From Polyodon spathula (lineage: Eukaryota > Chordata > Actinopteri > Acipenseriformes > Polyodontidae): a stretch of 64,000 nucleotides of DNA. The position numbers and the translations under genes were made by a program. This document shows positions 39,627-50,819 of the stretch, piece after piece (within the stretch, counting starts at the first letter, position 1; each line of letters opens with the position of its first letter). The DNA is taken from positions 65,978,645-66,042,644 of the forward strand of contig NC_054537.1 in the NCBI RefSeq assembly GCF_017654505.1. The letters are read 5' to 3'. A model generated the notes under the pieces. It searched no databases. It had not been told where the DNA came from and saw nothing but the letters and a program-made list of their open reading frames with translations.

Positions 39627-40998
39627 GTCTAGACCAATGGAACTCATGTGTGCCTCTTTTAGTCCATTCTAAATCAGTGCATTATTACAATCAGGTCCAT
39701 AATAGCTTAATTAAACTCCTATTCTCAATTAAAAAAAATAAATAAATTGGAGCAAAGCTCTGGATTGCTCAATTCAATAATTAAGGTCATTGCTGTGACA
39801 AGATCCTAAACTGTTTAGTCTGTCCCCCCCTTGTTCACAGCCTTTATCTCTACTACAGCATGAATATTGGTTAACCACATAAACACAGCAGAAACTGGGT
39901 GCTTGCCAATTCTTCTTATTAATAGCTTTATTAGTTGTACTGTATATTAATCTTGTCTTGTGTTTACAGTAGCATTTTCTATTATACCTAATGATTGTCG
40001 GTAACAGTGCCCCACTAATTATACGAAAATAAATCTGAAATAAAAACTTATTATAAGAAATCAAACTCCAATTCTAGAAACAAACAGGATACTGAATTAC
40101 TGAATGTATGAATATTGTCCTCCTCAAGGGAACATACAGGAAATACACAAGAAAATCAGATATCTTTCTAGGGTTTGTATTAATGTTCTAAACTATCATT
40201 ATTTAGATATAACCATGCTTTAACTGAATGGTATCAAAGTTGATGATAGGATTTACCGTGGTATTCTAAAACCAGGTCTTTACCAGCATGTTAGAATTTA
40301 CCACAAAACTAATAAAAACATAATAATACAGTTCAGATCTCTTTCTGATGGCTCTTTCTGATGGTTACTCTTCTGGTACCACCCGAAATTGACAGATTAA
40401 ACAAAATAAAAATAAAATAGCATAAAGTGCCATATCATGGATGAACTGTATAAAAATGAAGTATGTTTTGTAACTAAAAAAATAACTATGAATGCATTCC
40501 TCCCATTAAGATTAGAGCTTACATTCTTTAGTTTTTATTTTGGATGTGGCCGAGGTGTGCTTTTTCTGCTTTTTATTATTATTGATCATAATTGGTTATA
40601 TTCGAGGATAGAAAATAAACACTGCTCAAATATACTGTATTTCAGTTTCTAACATACATACATAATACGTTTGTAAAGGTGGGCTTACATAATAATAAAA
40701 AGGCTACATTACCATAAAGAAGTGCAGATGTCCACCTTGGATTGAGGAAAGAAAACCCAGGTCCCATTGCAAAGTGAAGCAGTGTAAGAAGATCCCATGG
40801 ATGTAAACTATCTATATCTGTGTAACTTTTCTTAACAAGTAAACATCAAAAGCCAGTTGATGAAAAATAATGAAAAACATCATCCAACATTGTTGGAATC
40901 CAAACAGTCAGCATACAATGTAAAAATGAAACAGATTTGGGGGATTTCATATTCATATTATATTCAGTCATTCAGAAAGCATATCATGGCGTACCTTT
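39627..40998. other. intron sequence, nothing recognised
   Basis: AT-rich. Short ORFs only, none recognised. Confidence 0.5.
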
Positions 40999-41241
40999 TC
41001 AGTGAGGTCGCAAACTGTTGAAAACACACATATCGGAAAAGTAATGTTCCACATTGGTACTTGCAACAGGCAGTGCCAGCAACATCAATGAATGCCCTCT
41101 CCAATATGCCATTGCAGTAACTGCTTTATTTGTAGGAGATGGACTCAGCATGTATTCCCCAAACTCTTTTTGCATTGGCTCTTGATCATCTTCAAGGTGT
41201 AAAACAGTAATAAATAAATAAATAATAAATACATAAATAAC

Positions 41242-41304
<63 letters not shown>

Positions 41305-41961
41305 CAAAACTTTGCTAAAATTGCTCCTTGCATACAAGGTCAATGAGCTGCACTTGAACCCCAAACTAATCTTCCTTCTGGAATTGTAATGTGTCATCTA
41401 AGCACTGTGTTGCGGCCTGCCACTTTGTAAATAGGCTAGAACTGAAAAAAAACTTTGAAAGTTGCTTCCAGTATTTCTGTACCCGGAATGACTTTTAAGT
41501 CCCATACTTGGAAAAGTCATTTTTACATTCTGACACCAAGGATGCACCAAACCCTCCAACATTTCACAGATGAAAATAGGTACACTTGTGAGGCGCTGGA
41601 CGAGCAAGCAGCTCATGGCAGGGTTTTAAGGGAGCAAGCATCTCATACTGTAGTTAGTGAACAACCTAAGTGACAGAGCCTCTTCCAGCCACACCCAGAG
41701 CATTTTTAAAATGTTATCTTCAAAACATGCAGTTTTCCAGCAACCTAGAAATCCCATTTTCATAGTTAGATACCACAAAACATCTGTAGATTTTTCATTG
41801 TCACACAAAATCTCCAAAATACTATCATGCTGAAGAGCCTTCCCTGTTTCCTTCACCTTGTGCACAGTTGCCCTGTCGTTACCCACTGTTGCTTTTGACA
41901 CAGATGCTATAAACCATAAGCATCCTTTAACATTACCCAAGAGCATAAACCAAAAAAACAT
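40999..41961 (-). pseudogene. hAT transposase remnant, C-terminal region
   Basis: Minus-strand frames end with EYMLSP, AYWRGHSLMLLALPVASTNV and EHYFSDMCVFNSLRP. This is the hAT dimerisation domain: YW, then LxxPVxS and the E..FS motif near the C-terminus. Upstream frames (41961-41626 and 41616-41398) are probably the preceding RNase H-like region, but I cannot align them residue by residue. The (TAA)n run at 41242-41304 lies inside the frame and reads as poly-Ile, so the ORF is not functional. Confidence 0.6.
41242..41304. repeat. (TAA)n microsatellite inside hAT relic
   Basis: About 21 uninterrupted AAT/TAA units. Confidence 0.97.
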
Positions 41962-43884
41962 GAATACAACTTGAATTTTCTCCTTAAACTCTCTCCATTT
42001 TTAATCCCAGCACCCTACCCCATCTGTAAAAGAATGCTAAAGCTGTATTCTTCCGAGCAGTACTGCAAGCCGAGCATCTGGTGCTGAGTGGTACTGTTCT
42101 GAAATGGACTGTCTGGCTGGACATAAACAGCGGTTACCACGTGGATGTGACGGTCATACCTGCATACGGTGAGGTAGACAGTGTTCTTTTAAATTTTATA
42201 AGTTACACTGCTTAAGTGCTCTAAAATTCCAGATACAATAGGAATTACAACTCTGGAGTACTTGCATAAAAGTTATGTCTTTGCTTTGATGGTTTCTACA
42301 ACTAAATCTTAACTTTTCTTTACATAATGGCTTACTGACTTTGTTTTATGCCCCATCATTGTAGCTTAATAAAACACACATTTAGGTTTTCTAACTGATG
42401 TTAAGCATGCCTTTGTTTTAATCATGCCAAGGTTTCATACCCATGCACAATGTGAATGACTAATGTTTCGTTATATTTACACCATCAAGCTTAAAGGTCT
42501 ACGTTGAGCACCTCCAGTCCTCGATCTTTACATGAATGTGCAAAAAGCTTTAAAGTTTGTTTGCAAACAAAAGAAGACGTGTTCAATCTTGCTGCCTTGG
42601 AGAGCTTTTTCTATCCTGTAATGCATCTTAAACAAAAAAGGTAATGATGCATAATCTGCTACTGCTAAAGAGGTTTCTTAGTATTTATTTTGGAAGGATT
42701 TTGTGAGTTCTACGGTACCTATAAAAAAAATAAACACTATACAGTGGGAGAAAGTGAGCTAAATTGTATTCCACCCCTGCTTCCTAGACTTGGCAAAAGT
42801 ATAAACAACACCTGAAGCATTTTTAATCTTCTAAAGCAATTACTGACATGCTCCATCCTCCTGCCGGTAACGCTTTTTATAACTATCAGGACAGGCAACT
42901 ATCAAATTACCATCTATTATTTATCTGGAGCTTTCCCCAACAGATACAGTAGTTATTATAAGTAAATTACGGCATAATTGTGCTTGTAATAATAAACTGC
43001 ATATTTCAATGAGAGCTTTCCTACATACTGAAAAAAACCTGATCCTGAGCTGAAGTCATTTTCTAAGGTTTAAAAGAATATGGCATTCTGTCATTTAGAC
43101 ATTTACTCACACATGGAGTTTTTGTCATCACACCATTAAATGTTCTGTAACATGTGGGAAACCTCATTACCTACAAACAACAAGCTTTGATTATGTAACG
43201 CGCGACCAACTGAAGGAGATCTGAGATCTTTACCTTTAACAACATACAATACATTTGGAGATCAAAATGTTAACAACACTATGGGATGTATTTTATGAAC
43301 TAAACAGTGGCAGGTTTCAAAACTGCCACCCTAAAATTGAAATTTTTCACAGACCTAGTGCAATTTAATTAGCGATACTGGAATATTTGCATTAAATCTC
43401 GTGAATGTCTTGCAGATACTGTAGTTACTATGCCATTAACATCCAGACAGCAAATTCTGCATGTTACATTTTATGGTACATTCAAGGGGCAAAAACTGGC
43501 ACAGGAACTACACTGGAGCAGACTTTCATGTCGAATAAAGAGAGACTCTAACAAAAAGTTATTGATCAGAAAACTACAGTAAAGATGCTTAAAAGGTTTT
43601 GGACACAGTGGGGTTAATGTGAACACAGCAAGGTAGCAATATATCTGAATAGCAGCACAACCACTGTTTTCTGTTGACCATGTTTTTTTCATGTTTGACA
43701 CAGAACCTTTCCTATGATCAAAAAACAAACAAACAAAAATAAATAAATCTCCCTCCCCCTCTTCCCTTTTTGCAGATGCTATACACATTGCTTACATATT
43801 TTACAAGAAACAGTTACATGCAATGTGGAAGTAGAAGTCCTAGGACTATTAAGTCCTTGGGAAGTAGTGGGGGGGGGGTGGGGG

Positions 43885-43886
<2 letters not shown>

Positions 43887-43948
<62 letters not shown>
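43887..43948. repeat. (GA)n microsatellite
   Basis: About 31 GA units preceded by a G-rich run (43868-43885). Confidence 0.98.
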
Positions 43949-43951
<3 letters not shown>

Positions 43952-44319
43952 GTTTCGACACCCACAGGCCTGCAGCAATATAAACAGGTCATTAATCCAC
44001 TTACAATGGCCCCTGTTCTGCAGATTTCACATGTGCTATTCCATTTGTAACCTTCTGCTTTTAGGAACAGGAACTTTGTGCAAATAAAGCAGGCAGAGTT
44101 TATTTTTACTAGTTTAAATAGTTTGGATGGATTATTTCCAGATTGTTTCAGGTTATCCAATTTTCAAGTGATTTTAACATCTCATGAAAACATACAGGGC
44201 TATCTTGAATACCAATGTCCCAATATTATATTGTTTGTTCATAATATCAAAAAAGTCCTTTCACATAAGTATGCACTATAGATTTATAAAGTCAGTAAAT
44301 ATTTTCATTATATAAAAAA

Positions 44320-44327
<8 letters not shown>

Positions 44328-44382
<55 letters not shown>
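44328..44382. repeat. (TA)n microsatellite
   Basis: Alternating TA with a shorter satellite run at about 44407-44427. Confidence 0.97.
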
Positions 44383-44388
<6 letters not shown>

Positions 44389-46124
44389 CTGGTATATAAT
44401 ATACACACATATATATATATATATATAATATAAAAATATATCTACTGATCTACTTTTTTTTTTAGGTTGAGTCAAGGTTGGCGAGTCAGTTAAAACTCAC
44501 ACTCACTCACACATAGTTGCACCGTCTATGATTTCAGAAATAAAAAGATTAGATGATCCAATTCTTGGTGGTCATTCATCAAGCGTGCTGACAGTGAGAT
44601 CTAAGACAACCCAAGTTCCCAAATCCATAGAATAATGCAAGAGGATCCTGCTGTGAAATAATTGTCCTGGTTTACAATAGAAATTCAACTCCACTTCTGA
44701 AGGATGCTGAATTGCCACTGGTCAAGGTAAATCCATTTGTCATGAAAATAGAAACAAGAAGCATCTCCAGCTTGTTCTGTTGGTTTCACCTCCGCAGTTC
44801 CAACTCACTTTTACAAAAGAGCATTTCTGTCTGCTTTACACTATGTGGCTATGCTTCTTTGCTGCTATGCTGCAATCATGTCAATATGTCATCGACAATC
44901 TGTGAATACAATTACACTGAACACAAGACGGTGTATACTAAAATATCCTAATATCATTGTAATCATTGTCAAAAATTTAATAAATGAACATTTCTTACAA
45001 AATATTTAGCAATAAGCAATAAGCAACCCCCAAACCCAACCTATCAGCAAGTTGTTTTCTACTCACACAGAAAACACTTAAGAAAGAATCACCTTAACAG
45101 TGCAGATCTAGAGCTGACTGATACAGTGAGAGGACAATTATTTTACACCACCTTGGGACTAGTGTTGATTATAATCAATCATATAATGGGTCAAAATATT
45201 TACCACATTTAAAACACAAAATTGTAATTAACTGGGGTGTGCTTATTCTAGGATACAGCACAGAGGCAAATAACTGAAAGAATGAACACATTATAACCTA
45301 CAAACTCACACCCATTCAGTTCTCTATCATAATCACATTGTCAAGTGCAATTAGAATCATTTTAAGTGCAAGCTATTGTGTAATACCTATCCACCACCTG
45401 CAAAAACTTGTGCATGCTTCTTAAATGATAGAACATTGTTGAGCTAACCACACTATTCAATTGTTCAAGTAATCCATGTCCTACTAGAATAATGGACATC
45501 ATGCCACATAAAACACCACTACTTCCTCTTTCCTGTAAGCACACAGATCATCTCGAATACACATACAATAAAGCCACATGGAAATCAATCCAGAGGTTTT
45601 GTTACCTTATGTGGACGATTAATTTAAAAGAACTGGGTAAATCAGAAAGCTCTGGCCTTAAAATGCAAGAATGAAACTAATGTTGTTTTGCACCAGCCCT
45701 AACAAATACTGGGAGCAACCACAAGTTAATATATGTTGATCTTTGAGCACCATTTTACTCCAGGTTTAATGAAATAGCTATTTTAAGGCCTGGGTTGAGG
45801 TTGTATTAGTTTAAATTACTGCTTTGATCAAGTTTGGTGTAGACACTTGGACTTCAAGGACCAACAGAAGTCCTGTAAATGATGGCCCTGTAGCAAAGTT
45901 GGTCCTAGTCCAGATCTTTGTCCCAACCATGTTCTAGATTGATTAATTTAAGCTATTAAACATTCATCTAAGTCTTAAATTAGGTATTAGTTAATTGTAC
46001 CTTTTAAATCTGGGGTACTATGTTCTCCAGGACTGCAGTATGCCATTCTTGGACTTATTTTTAAACAGATATTTAAATCACCCAAACAGCAATTGTTATA
46101 AGAAGGAATTTAATCTGCACTTAC

Positions 46125-46175
46125 CTGCAATTGGGAGGAGGGTCCAATGTTATTTCTGCTAGCTCTTTCTGAATC
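46125..46175 (-). CDS. UBE2E2: UBE2E2 exon 3 (51 bp)
   Basis: The minus strand has ...TTTAG|GATTCAG at 46175 and CAATTGCAG|GTAAG at 46125, good acceptor and donor sites. Joined to the previous exon (which ends AAAAG), the codon AG|G gives Arg and the exon then encodes IQKELAEITLDPPPNCS. This is the first helix and beginning of the UBC fold, where UBE2E enzymes are almost invariant. Length and phase agree with the preceding donor. This segment alone cannot separate UBE2E2 from UBE2E1/E3 (UBE2E1 has ADI rather than AEI). The N-terminal exon settles that. The next exon, with the catalytic Cys further on, was not found in the window. Confidence 0.95.
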
Positions 46176-47256
46176 CTAAAGACAGAGGGAAACATTGTTG
46201 GGAAATAATGAAATATATGCAGCAAGGTATACTAGTTTTGTTCTAACTTTTTGCAAAACATAGTCAATCAATAAAAAAGTCAAATATACTTTGTGATTTC
46301 CATTAAGTACTGTCACACTGTTTTGGTTCAATATGAAAGCTTTCACTAAGTCCAGTTTTATCTGGTGTAATGGAAATCTATTTAAAATTACTGCATAAAA
46401 AGCCTGAAGTAATATGTAGCCTAATCAGTTGCCATTTCACAAGATTAACATTTAATTTTTCCCTGAAATGTCATTATGTATCAGCTGGGGTTTAATTTAT
46501 CATTTAATCTGAGACAGTAGTATAATGACACAGTACATACATCAAGAATGGGAAAACTGGGCATGTCCATTCCATCTCTGTTCCAGGCATATTCCAAATT
46601 GTTTATTTATACAAATTAAAACTCAATGTAGCCTAATACATGTAATATTCATCCTTCTTTTCTTTAATATGTCCCTTAAGATTTACATCTTAAATTTGTA
46701 TGTAAAGCTATATCGGCTCCAATTGGTAAAATAGCCCTGGGTGAAGTCAGATATCTGTAGTGCACAGAAGACTAAAATATGGGCAAATGTAGTGAACTGA
46801 CACAAAGAAATTCAATTGCCATGTACACTGCAGCTTTAATATGCTGGAAGCCCAACTCCTAAATCTCTTTGTTAAATGTAAAATAAATAAATAAATAACC
46901 TTTTTATAATCTGCAATAAAAGGATGCACAATCCTTAGTACTCTTACAATTAAAATAAAATAATTAAGCTTTTGAAAAATCCTCCAGGAAAACTAATTAG
47001 AAAGTGTCATCTATTTTAAAAAATGATACACATTTGGAAATGTACAAAAAAAAACACCAATCAAACAAAAAAAAAAAACAGTTTCAATTACTGTTAGGCC
47101 CATTTAATTTCCTTGACATAATATTTGAGACTAGCTTTAACATATTCCTCATAACGTTATTACAGCATTTTTCCCCAGGATAGCCCAATGGAGATGTTAT
47201 GCAGCATTTCCAGTATTACAGCTGGGCGGGACCAAGTCACAGGAGTATTCTGTCCA

Positions 47257-47350
47257 AGGTCATCCAGCACTGTACAGTATGGCACCACAAGTCAATAGTG
47301 CAGCTGGGATTTCAGATCTGGCTCCCAGTCTTCGTCTCTATGCACTAAGC
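47257..47350 (+). repeat. MIR-like CORE-SINE remnant
   Basis: TGTCCAAGGTCATCCAGCA, then AGCTGGGATTTCAGATCTGG and CACTAAGCCATA follow the order of the MIR core (CCAAGGTCACACAGC, GCTGGGATT, ACCACTA-type end). An old, degenerate copy in UBE2E2 intron 2. Confidence 0.55.
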
Positions 47351-47525
47351 CATAATAATTACAAATAATTTTCTGATTAAAAACAATGATATGCAACCCT
47401 TAAGATTATCATTACTATTTGGTAATGGTATTTTCAATAAATTGGTATTATATGAATACTTTCATCACATTTTAATATAAAAAACAGATTACAATGTCAA
47501 ATAGAGGCACGTTAAGATGTTTTAC

Positions 47526-47708
47526 CTTTTGGCACTTGTTGAAAGCTTTGCAGCTGTTTTGCTTGAGATTTTTGTCTCTTTTTTCTTCGGCTGCGTTTGT
47601 TCTCTTTCTTGTTCTTGTTGAACACTTTCCCGCTGATCTAGATCAGAGCTCCCCCCACTTGTACTGGGGCTGTTGTCAGGTCTTTGCACTTCACTGGACA
47701 TCTTGGTC
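47526..47708 (-). CDS. UBE2E2: UBE2E2 exon 2, start codon and N-terminal extension
   Basis: This encodes the N-terminus of ubiquitin-conjugating enzyme E2 E2, which accepts ubiquitin from E1 as a thioester and passes it on with RING E3 ligases. The acceptor TTCCTAG is at 47709 and the ATG at 47701-47699, seven bases into the exon. Translation begins [20 protein letters not shown] and continues [35 protein letters not shown]. The [12 protein letters not shown] and DQRESVQQE stretches are specific to UBE2E2 among class III E2s. UBE2E3 has SSGSSDADQRD and UBE2E1 is shorter and Ser-rich. The donor AAAAG|GTAAA leaves a phase-2 codon completed by exon 3. The extension is known in this family to be a site of self-ubiquitination and to carry basic residues used in nuclear import. 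An in-frame ATG six codons upstream lies before the acceptor, in the intron, so it is not the start. Confidence 0.96.
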
Positions 47709-50014
47709 CTAGGAATCACAAACCAAAACCCACAGTTTCATAGCTGTTGGTATTGCAATATTATCAACTGATCCTAAACGTGACAACCCAGGTGTGTGCT
47801 ATTCAGCCTCGAGGTCAAGTAAAACAATGCAACTCAGCATAAGTAGTTCTCATCATATCCTTGAAAGCAATGGAAACATAGGCTTTTCAGTTATTGAAAC
47901 CTTGTCAACAATCACAGAAACCTGAGGGAAGGGGGGGGGGGGTGTCTAATTTAGCAAACAAGCAATTCATAACATTGTGGATAACATTTTATACTAGCAG
48001 ATACCAGTGAATGTGATGTTTTCCTTGTGGCACCCTGGTATCCCAATACCTAACAATAATCATTTAAAAGCCCTTTGCAAAACTGATACCACTATTTTTA
48101 TAACTATAAAAAGACTAGTACAGCCAGTTAGGTTTTATTCTAGATAGAACCTACAGAAGTTTAAAACCCCAACCATGGCTCAAAATGCTCCAATCAGCTT
48201 CATGTAATTTTCTCTCAAGTAGGCAGGAGTTACTTGACATGCTTACAATTAGGGGACCATGTTTACACCCTTCCCTCTTTGTTGTCAGAGTACAACCACA
48301 TTTACATTTGCACCATACCTTGTCAAACTCAAAGTGTCTACTAGCCAAATAACTGCAGAGGTGATGAAAGCAAAGAATATGAACTCACTTTTATGTCAAA
48401 TAGGAGTCTGGTTTAATTTAAAGCAGTTAAAGCTATGGATAACTCCTCTTTAAAACGAATTTAGTGTTTCATGTAATCGCTTTCTAAAGAACATTAGCAA
48501 ATACATGCCTTAGACTGCACACAAATAATGCCAGGTACTAGCTTAAAGTTTGAAGTCTATAAACGTTATAGCCTCTGGAGGCTTAACGTTATTTTTGCTT
48601 TGTGATTTGGGCACATGTTATGGGTTGTGCAAAGTATTTTTGATTTTTAAAAACGTAACAAACATCATCACTAAAAAGGAAGACAATGGTAAAAACATAA
48701 ACAGAAATATGTAAGTTTTAAAACAATGGATTGTCACTGAAAACAACTTTAGAGAAGTGAATAAATATAGGGTGTTAAAAATTGATACACTTAAAACCGT
48801 TCCGGCAAGAAATGTGTTTCATTATTGCAACGTGTAGATGATTGTGGCTATATAGCAGACTGTAAAAGACAACTGCTAAAATAGGGTTTCTCTTCACATA
48901 CCGTACATGAAGCAATTAAATTAATGCTTATATAATGAGGGGGAAATACAATGATAAATATTCAGGGTATTTTTAAATATGTGAAGGATAAATGTTTGTA
49001 ATTTATTTTTGGATACACTTGATAAGTAATAATCGCAATTGGATTTCGTGGTGTCTTGTAAACTTACAGATTTGAAATTCTATAAATACCTGCAATACGT
49101 AGTTTCTCAAAATTGAATTTCTTAATTACGATACAAAGCACTATTACTGTTATGTGTAGTATTTTGTGTTATTCCTCACGCAAAAATAAATTGATTTACA
49201 TAATGCTTATTCAATCATGTTTTTATAGTACTTTCTAAATAAAATACCTCAACTTTCGTATTGCGAATGCATTTTCGCGCTAAAGCAATCAAGTCTTGGC
49301 TAATACAACTTCGAAGAAAATGTTACAATTATAAACTGACACATGTTACAATGTAACCTTAGTACAAAGTCAAGCATATTAAACTTAGCAATGGTAATAC
49401 TGGTTAATTGCATTTTTGTAGTATGAAATAATAATCAAACATGACAATTATTGTGTAATTCATACAAAACTGATATCAATAATATTTAATAATAGGAAGG
49501 TGCATTTTTCCTTTGGCCACAACGTCTGTCAACGTCTGGTCTTTAAACAAAAATATGAAACTCAAAGCATTCTGTCCCTTTGTTGACTAAAGTAATGTAT
49601 TTTTTCTTGCAGACCTGTCATACCCCGAGAAGCAATATTTAAATGCATAAAATCAGCTCTAGTTAGTGCGATACTAGTCAATAATGATGCCTTAAGAGGC
49701 CTTACATCCCCTTGGAAAAATTCAGTGAACCTTCTGTGCCTTTATTCTTTTACAAGATGATCAGTCTTTTCGGAAACGTGAACTCTAAATAACGAATTGT
49801 TTGTAAATCAGCACCAAAAAGAGCTGCTTGGAAATGTGTGAAATAGGCAAGGTTTCTCCAGTGACCACAAGGAGAGCTGCTTCAGCACAAAGACACTAAA
49901 CACATTCCCCCCACCCACCCCCCTCCAATAAACAAAACTGTCACTTTCACGGGACATTTCCTTACTTTTTGTCAGTTTTAAAGCGAAGCCACGAAGCAAA
50001 GCTGTTGAATTTAC
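47709..50014 (-). other. UBE2E2: UBE2E2 intron 1
   Basis: Bounded by CTGACAG|GTAAATTC on the 5' side and TTCCTAG on the 3' side (minus strand). No transposon or other gene recognised. A G run lies at about 47931-47942. Confidence 0.65.
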
Positions 50015-50420
50015 CTGTCAGTTTCGGGGTAAGTGGTTGTCCGTGCTAAAAATCGGTGTTGTTAACCCCGATGTTAAGTATCCCCGTATCGCACACTCTC
50101 TTTCGGTACTGGAACGCATACACTGGCAGAAACAGCCAAGAGAAACAGAAGCAACCGGACCGCCTCCATGCGCGCTCCGGAGACATGAATAGGGTGCGCG
50201 CAGCGCGCTCCGCATTCCGCCATGCGAGTGGCGGTGATGAGAAGTACAGAAAATACTGAGAATACGTAAAACATTATCTTCAAAAAATGAACTGAAGAAC
50301 ACGTCGTATCTATACATGGAGCGGCTACCTGAGTGTGTGACAGTGTGTTGACAGGGATTTCCCATGTCAGCAAGGTGCGAAAACGGGGATTTCCGAGTCA
50401 CAACATACCAACTCATCGCA
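50015..50420 (-). promoter_or_regulatory. UBE2E2: UBE2E2 CpG-rich promoter and non-coding exon 1
   Basis: A CpG-dense patch (50150-50230, with GCGCGCAGCGCG and CCGCCATGCG) stands out in AT-rich surroundings. On the minus strand it is followed by a consensus donor, CCGAAACTGACAG|GTAAA, with the last exon base at 50015, 2.3 kb upstream of the coding exon. That is the layout of UBE2E2 in other vertebrates: non-coding first exon, then the ATG exon. The transcription start cannot be fixed by eye and no TATA box is placed convincingly. The exon contains an upstream ORF, 50169-50074. An alternative is that only part of this patch is transcribed. Confidence 0.6.
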
Positions 50421-50657
50421 AACTTTTGCTAAGCAATATGTACTTGTTTTTTTAACCACAACCAATAAAACATGCAGTTATGTTGTTATAATGAAGATGT
50501 GTTTAAAAGAATGAGGAATAAGATTAAATTAATGTTTACTATTTATGTTTGCTTCCATTTCTAATAACCAAGTGTGCAAAGCCCTATCAGCCAATATGAT
50601 GATCACAACACGCATCCCCACTGCGGGTGCTTTTCAATCAAATGAAAAAGAGAGACA

Positions 50658-50734
<77 letters not shown>

Positions 50735-50819
50735 GTTGACACATTCGATCAACTGTGTAACATATAGCAGCATTTCATGTATAAAAGTTAAACTTTCTTC
50801 AAGATCATATTCTAGGTTA
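50421..50819. other. upstream flank with (TA)n microsatellite
   Basis: Intergenic. (TA)n runs occupy 50661-50690 and 50699-50730. CCAAT motifs appear near 50463 and 50592 on the plus strand, of unknown relevance. Confidence 0.6.

Larger units (their letters stand above)
41962..46124. other. proximal intron 3 of UBE2E2
   Basis: Contains (GA)n at 43887-43948 and (TA)n at 44328-44382. The GA run gives spurious Arg/Glu and Leu/Ser ORFs. No other gene, RNA or clear transposon recognised. Confidence 0.6.

Noticed and set aside
43770..44160. Arg/Glu and Leu/Ser repeat proteins
   Set aside because: They arise from the (GA)n run.
43000..46124. Further UBE2E2 exons close to exon 3
   Set aside because: No minus-strand frame with the conserved UBC core (PPGSVYEGG-type or HCNINSQG-type sequence) was seen.
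47522..47719. Upstream in-frame ATG (47719) as UBE2E2 start
   Set aside because: It lies 5' of the TTCCTAG splice acceptor, in intron 1, whereas the ATG at 47701 matches the family N-terminus.
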